A stretch of 64,000 bases of DNA. It comes from Phenylobacterium kunshanense. Its GTDB lineage: Bacteria > Pseudomonadota > Alphaproteobacteria > Caulobacterales > Caulobacteraceae. This document shows, piece after piece, positions 63,375 through 64,000 of this stretch (positions within the stretch are counted from its first letter, which is position 1; every line of letters begins with the position of its first letter). A program made the position numbers and the translations under genes. The notes under the pieces are model-generated. The model searched no databases. It saw nothing but the letters and a program-made list of their open reading frames with translations, and had not been told where the DNA came from. The DNA is taken from positions 1 to 64,000 of the forward strand of contig NZ_QFYS01000008.1 in the NCBI RefSeq assembly GCF_003254525.1, in the 5' to 3' direction.

Positions 63375-64000
63375 TCAGTTCAACTCCATCCAGGCTTTGA
63401 GAATGGGCCTGGCACCCACCGGCGCCTGGGCCTGCCGCATGTAGCCGCCCTCAATGTGCTTCTCGATGGCCGCGCGTGCGGCGATCAGGCGGGCGCGATC
63501 AAGCTGGATTCTGCGGACAGTGTCCGGGGCCGATCGGATATGGGCAGCGATGGCGGGCGCGCCTTCCAGCACAGGGCCGCCATCGAGCCCGTGGAAGTAC
63601 CATCGGACCTGGCGGGCCTCGTCCAGGTCCCAGGTTTCGTCACCCTCGGCCGTCCTCCCCCTGCCAGGCAAGGCGTAGCAGAAGAACACCCCTTGCGTGG
63701 TCGGCGCGGCACGCCCGCTGAAAACCCGGTTGGGCAAGTCGGCCAACCGCGCTTCGAGATCCGGATGGCCACTCAGGAGCTGGCGCAGCTCCTGGCGAAG
63801 CCGCTCCTCCGCAGTTGGTTCGGAATCGATCTCGCGGTTTAGGTCCTTCAGATCCTCGTAGTCGTCCGCTTCCGTCAGGAGGCGACGGCCCTCGATGCCG
63901 AAGAGGCGCGAGATCCGCAGAGTCTTGTGGGCCACACGATTGTAGAGACCAAGCAGCAGATCCAGCGCCTTGTTGGGCAGGAAATTCCAGTAGGCGACCT
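63375..64000 (-). CDS. C-terminal part of a helicase-like (SNF2-type) protein, cut by window edge
   Basis: The frame is open to the right edge; the visible 207 residues begin VAYWNFLPNKALDLLLGLYN and RVAHKTLRISRLFGIEGRRL, resembling the region after the helicase C-domain in SNF2-type defence helicases (FLPPDEL.....RL...K pattern). The rest (LPNRVFSGRAAPTTQGVFFC, YALPGRGRTAEGDET) is a C-terminal domain of unknown function. No helicase motif itself is inside the window. It ends five bases before the methyltransferase start, implying co-translation. Confidence 0.7.
   Translation of the reverse strand, partial: VAYWNFLPNKALDLLLGLYNRVAHKTLRISRLFGIEGRRLLTEADDYEDLKDLNREIDSEPTAEERLRQELRQLLSGHPDLEARLADLPNRVFSGRAAPTTQGVFFCYALPGRGRTAEGDETWDLDEARQVRWYFHGLDGGPVLEGAPAIAAHIRSAPDTVRRIQLDRARLIAARAAIEKHIEGGYMRQAQAPVGARPILKAWMELN

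Larger units (their letters stand above)
50834..64000. mobile_element. Integrative genomic island (left end; right end beyond window)
   Basis: The element begins at the tRNA-Thr attR fragment and contains a tyrosine integrase (53247-54401), a P-loop ATPase of replication type, small unknown genes, and cargo: MBL-fold hydrolase, GNAT protein, AIPR-like protein, type ISP-like methyltransferase and a helicase cut by the window edge. No capsid, portal, tail or conjugation genes appear in the visible 13 kb, so it looks like a satellite-like or defence island. An intact tRNA-Thr(CGT) is expected at the far end. Confidence 0.8.

Noticed and set aside
50834-64000. Prophage
   Set aside because: No capsid, portal, terminase, tail or lysis gene is visible in the 13 kb; integrase plus ATPase plus cargo fits a satellite or genomic island better. 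The part beyond the window could change this.

Overview
The window is high-GC DNA with dense genes, short intergenic gaps and frequent ATGA or GTGA overlaps. A class I lysyl-tRNA synthetase, recF and gyrB in one neighbourhood, two large TonB-dependent receptors, a PEPxxWA-CTERM protein and DUF3617/OsmC/YggT family genes point to an alphaproteobacterium, most likely Caulobacteraceae (Caulobacter or Phenylobacterium-like). The taxonomic call is inference from gene content.

1-8.1 kb holds a ligase-associated exonuclease, two tandem hotdog thioesterases, and a minus-strand, translationally coupled four-gene operon: TonB-dependent receptor, PhoD phosphatase, propeller-like secreted protein, PhnD-like lipoprotein. 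It looks like a phosphate-ester or phosphonate scavenging unit. 8.1-20 kb holds class I LysRS, a metzincin-type metalloprotease, a MerR regulator with a LiuR-like operator next to an acyl-CoA dehydrogenase and an OsmC gene, a GNAT/XRE-cupin pair, a Dcm-type cytosine methyltransferase with Vsr repair endonuclease and cysK between them, and an Asp-rich RTX protein.

20-45.7 kb is mostly housekeeping and catabolism: D-aminoacylase/enoyl-CoA hydratase pair, recQ, an acyl-CoA-dehydrogenase-like flavoprotein divergent from an HxlR regulator with a clear repeat operator, PEP-CTERM protein, gyrB, recF, a PEP mutase family protein, polA, tRNA-Ala(CGC), YggT/DUF167, a sirtuin, a LytS/LytTR two-component pair and a LysR regulator. 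45.8-50.8 kb has a second large TonB-dependent receptor, divergent from an OmpR-type regulator whose receiver has lost its phospho-acceptor Asp, and an SRPBCC protein.

From 50,834 to the right edge the DNA is an integrated genomic island. It starts at a 45-nt 3' fragment of a tRNA-Thr(CGT) gene that breaks off exactly at the anticodon loop (a classical attR), and it carries a tyrosine integrase, a P-loop ATPase of replication-module type, small accessory genes, an MBL-fold hydrolase, a GNAT-fold protein and, at the right end, a minus-strand cassette: helicase-like protein (cut by the window edge), type ISP-like adenine methyltransferase/specificity protein, AIPR-like protein and a small HTH protein. 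This cassette is the best candidate for an unusual defence system in the window: a type ISP enzyme apparently split from its motor, with an AIPR partner whose Shine-Dalgarno sequence sits inside a perfect 7-bp hairpin, and a methylase whose second half is markedly AT-richer than the first. The upstream part lies outside the window, so its identity is not settled.
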